Origin: an uncultured Flavobacteriales bacterium
Lineage (GTDB): Bacteria > Bacteroidota > Bacteroidia > Flavobacteriales > CAJXXR01
Assembly: GCA_913063375.1 (NCBI GenBank)
Contig: CAJXXR010000018.1
Location: 1 to 64,000, forward strand
Direction: 5' to 3'
Length of the DNA: 64,000 bases
A model generated the notes under the pieces. That model ran no database searches. It was not told where the DNA came from and was given only the letters and a program-made list of their open reading frames with translations. Below are positions 62,353-64,000 of this stretch, in pieces; the first letter of the stretch is position 1, and each line of letters opens with the position of its first letter. The position numbers and the translations under genes were made by a program.

Positions 62353-63054
62353 ATGAAACAGTCTATTTTAAAATTAACAGCGCTATTCGCCATTTTCGCC
62401 TTAATGAATTGTAGTAAAGATGATAATGGATCGGACACCATTTCGGGCTCCTTGGAATATGAAGTAGCCGGAACACATCAATTTGAAATTGCAGCCGACA
62501 ATATAACCGCGACCATAACCATCATTGGTGCCGGTGGTGGTGGCGGTGGTGGTATTGAACATCAAGGTTTCTTAACCAACTCCACGGGCGGTGGAGGCGG
62601 TGGTGGTGCAGGAGAGAAAATTGTATTAGAAAACATTTCCTTTAACCGAGACCTGATATATTCCGTAAATATAGGTGGTCCAGGATTGGGCGGGACCATC
62701 AACAATGATGGAACAAATGGACAAAACACTACCATTACAGAGGGACTCTCTACTTTATATTCTGCTTCAGCTGGAAATCGTGGACGTAGTAATACCATTG
62801 GAGAAATTGTAGGAGGAACTGGTGGACTTGGTTTTCCCGCAGGTGCAAAAGGTGGAGATGGTGACTTCTTAGATATCAGTTGGACAGCCCCTGCTGGGGA
62901 AGGTGGAGTTGGTGGGAACAATGGTTCAGGTTATGGGACTGGAGGTACAGGTGGACGTGGTACTGCTTATCAACTTACGGAGACTTTATCTCCGTCCAAT
63001 GGATTGAATGGTGGTAGTGGATATGTATTAATAGAATGGCGAGGGAAGGAATAG
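62353..63054 (+). CDS. Glycine-rich lipoprotein
   Basis: This 233-residue protein has a lipoprotein signal (FALMNC, Cys about residue 20) and a very glycine-rich mature part. It has GAGGGGGGGIEHQG near residue 58, GGGGGGGAGEKIVL near 77, then GGPGLGG, GGTGGLG, GEGGVGGNNGSGYGTGGTGG and a final GGSGYVLIEW. The pattern resembles PASTA-unrelated glycine-rich cell-surface proteins such as phage tail-fibre tips, which share the hydrophobic-glycine ending. Function unknown. Its gene is four bases after the serine hydrolase gene, so joint expression is likely. Confidence 0.8.
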   Translation: MKQSILKLTALFAIFALMNCSKDDNGSDTISGSLEYEVAGTHQFEIAADNITATITIIGAGGGGGGGIEHQGFLTNSTGGGGGGGAGEKIVLENISFNRDLIYSVNIGGPGLGGTINNDGTNGQNTTITEGLSTLYSASAGNRGRSNTIGEIVGGTGGLGFPAGAKGGDGDFLDISWTAPAGEGGVGGNNGSGYGTGGTGGRGTAYQLTETLSPSNGLNGGSGYVLIEWRGKE

Positions 63055-63195
63055 GGATGGATCTACAAATAGAGCTACTATTAGCTGTTGACCTGAAGAC
63101 GTTTTTCCATATTTGATATGTTTTATTCCAACACTTTTGATACACTTAGGTAACATTTGACCAATTATTATTTGATTTAAGGCGTTAAAATTAAT

Positions 63196-63223
63196 AAAGG
63201 CGATCAATATGATCACCTTTCTT
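63196..63223 (+). terminator. Probable terminator
   Basis: AAAGG-C-GATC and GATC-A-CCTTT form a stem with one mismatch around AATAT, followed by CTT. It may serve both the glycine-rich lipoprotein gene and the convergent lipoprotein gene. Confidence 0.55.
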
Positions 63224-63277
63224 ATAAGTATATTTCTCTTTTCGTTCTATGAAATTCAAATAGTTAACTAACTTTTA

Positions 63278-63883
63278 TTAGTCTATCAACATATCTGATA
63301 CACTACCCCGAATACCACTACCAGGACAAGGAATCGAAAGGTCTCTAAAGACAATTTTATCACTTAAAAAGAATAATAGTATCGCTCTAAATTCGTTATC
63401 ATTAAAAATTATTTCTGGCAAATTATCCACAGATAAAATTCCCATATATTTTTTTTGATATATCTCTCCATAAATGTCCATTAAAGCAGAAGCATCCAAT
63501 GCATTACTAACAAATTTACTGAAGAATTCAGTAACTATTTTATCATCATAAAACCCGCTAATACAATTTTTCATTTGCTCTAATCGATGAACATCAAACC
63601 CCCCTTCAATAAACAATGAAGGTGTAACTTTTGTTTCGTTATACAAATCACAGCTATTAACAAGTAATTGATTAACGGAAATCTTAGTAACCAAATCTAC
63701 ATACGCCTGTTTATTTTTTCCATCTAAAAGTTCAACCTTAACTAAATAATCCTCGAAAATTAATATTTTTTCTACTAAAATTCCCTTACTTGACAAGCAT
63801 TCCCCCAATTTATCACCTGTTTCGCAGGAATTTAGGATTAAGAAAAAAAATACCATTTTAATCAAGTGCCCCATCGTTACCAT
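63278..63883 (-). CDS. Hypothetical lipoprotein
   Basis: The 201-residue product has a lipoprotein signal with LILNSC at about residue 20; the three nearby ATGs leave the exact start open. The mature part is mixed alpha/beta and has no family motif I recognise; ECLSSKGILVEKILIFEDYL is distinctive. Several cysteines (near 28, 77, 108 and 188) could form disulfides. The sequence to the right edge, 63884-64000, holds no other gene I can support. Confidence 0.65.
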   Translation of the reverse strand: MVTMGHLIKMVFFFLILNSCETGDKLGECLSSKGILVEKILIFEDYLVKVELLDGKNKQAYVDLVTKISVNQLLVNSCDLYNETKVTPSLFIEGGFDVHRLEQMKNCISGFYDDKIVTEFFSKFVSNALDASALMDIYGEIYQKKYMGILSVDNLPEIIFNDNEFRAILLFFLSDKIVFRDLSIPCPGSGIRGSVSDMLID

Positions 63884-64000
63884 GATTTCTATTTTGTGTA
63901 AAGTTGCTTAATACAGATAAATTAAATTTTAAAGTTACATTATCTACCACATCACCAAAATTCCACATCCATGTCCTCATTCAAATTAAAGGCTCCATAC

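Noticed and set aside
62562..62921. Proline-rich minus-strand open frame
   Set aside because: It is the antisense shadow of the glycine-rich lipoprotein (GGN codons read as Pro).
1..64000. CRISPR array, prophage or insertion sequence
   Set aside because: No regularly spaced direct repeats, phage structural genes or transposase motifs were seen.

Overview
The window is an AT-rich bacterial chromosome segment from a member of the Bacteroidota. The evidence is several independent clade traits. Two proteins carry C-terminal type IX secretion (T9SS) sorting domains. There is a TonB-dependent receptor with a carboxypeptidase-regulatory-like N-terminus, a Porin_10-type porin and many SCxx-type lipoproteins. 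Promoters follow the Bacteroidota TTG-N(about 20)-TAnnTTTG pattern, and Shine-Dalgarno signals are essentially absent. A Flavobacteriia/Cryomorphaceae-like marine organism is plausible, but genus cannot be fixed from the sequence. I saw no rRNA, tRNA, CRISPR array, phage or intact insertion sequence.

Layout. 0-2.9 kb: housekeeping genes on the minus strand (pnp fragment, rpsO, accD, fbaA). 3.0-8.8 kb: a tightly packed five-gene minus-strand uptake operon (oligopeptide-type binding protein, beta-propeller lipoprotein, BtuF/FecB-type binding protein, FecCD permease, ATPase), compatible with corrinoid or siderophore uptake. 8.9-11.7 kb: mtaB and pepD. 11.7-16.5 kb: an accessory stretch with a T9SS protein, a choloylglycine-hydrolase-like enzyme and small hypotheticals. 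It holds three families of dispersed repeats, and one repeat palindrome lies in frame inside a gene. 16.5-21.9 kb: a small surface-polysaccharide locus (ligase/polymerase, Wzz, flippase, GT4). 21.9-31 kb: rnhB, a large lipoprotein, a porin, marC, a short ComEC, an OmpA-like protein and small envelope proteins. 31.2-35.5 kb: a TonB receptor with a LytS/LytTR two-component pair. 35.5-42.5 kb: GNAT, an outer-membrane protein, an Rrf2 regulator, a cyclophilin, a DnaQ-like exonuclease, trmL, an AraC regulator, a DUF4328 protein and a ceramidase-family membrane protein. 42.5-44.5 kb: an RluE-like pseudouridine synthase, a structured leader RNA in front of a DUF805 gene, and two tandem VF530 genes. 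44.5-54.6 kb: a YHYH lipoprotein and partner, a YciI lipoprotein, a T9SS esterase, a SulP transporter, OsmC, a DEAD helicase and a DUF2071 protein. 54.7-58.2 kb: beta-carbonic anhydrase, SulP, an acidic membrane protein and a TetR regulator, probably bicarbonate handling. 58.3-63.9 kb: a GyrI-like protein, a DUF2975/HTH pair, a methyltransferase, a serine hydrolase, a glycine-rich lipoprotein and a lipoprotein.

Most of the window is ordinary chromosomal gene content. The items most worth a second look are the structured RNA ahead of DUF805, the tandem VF530 genes with near-leaderless promoters, the palindrome inside the Ntn-hydrolase gene, the degenerate dispersed repeat near 12 and 16.4 kb, and the mixed uptake operon. 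All family names come from reading motifs by eye; no database search was run.
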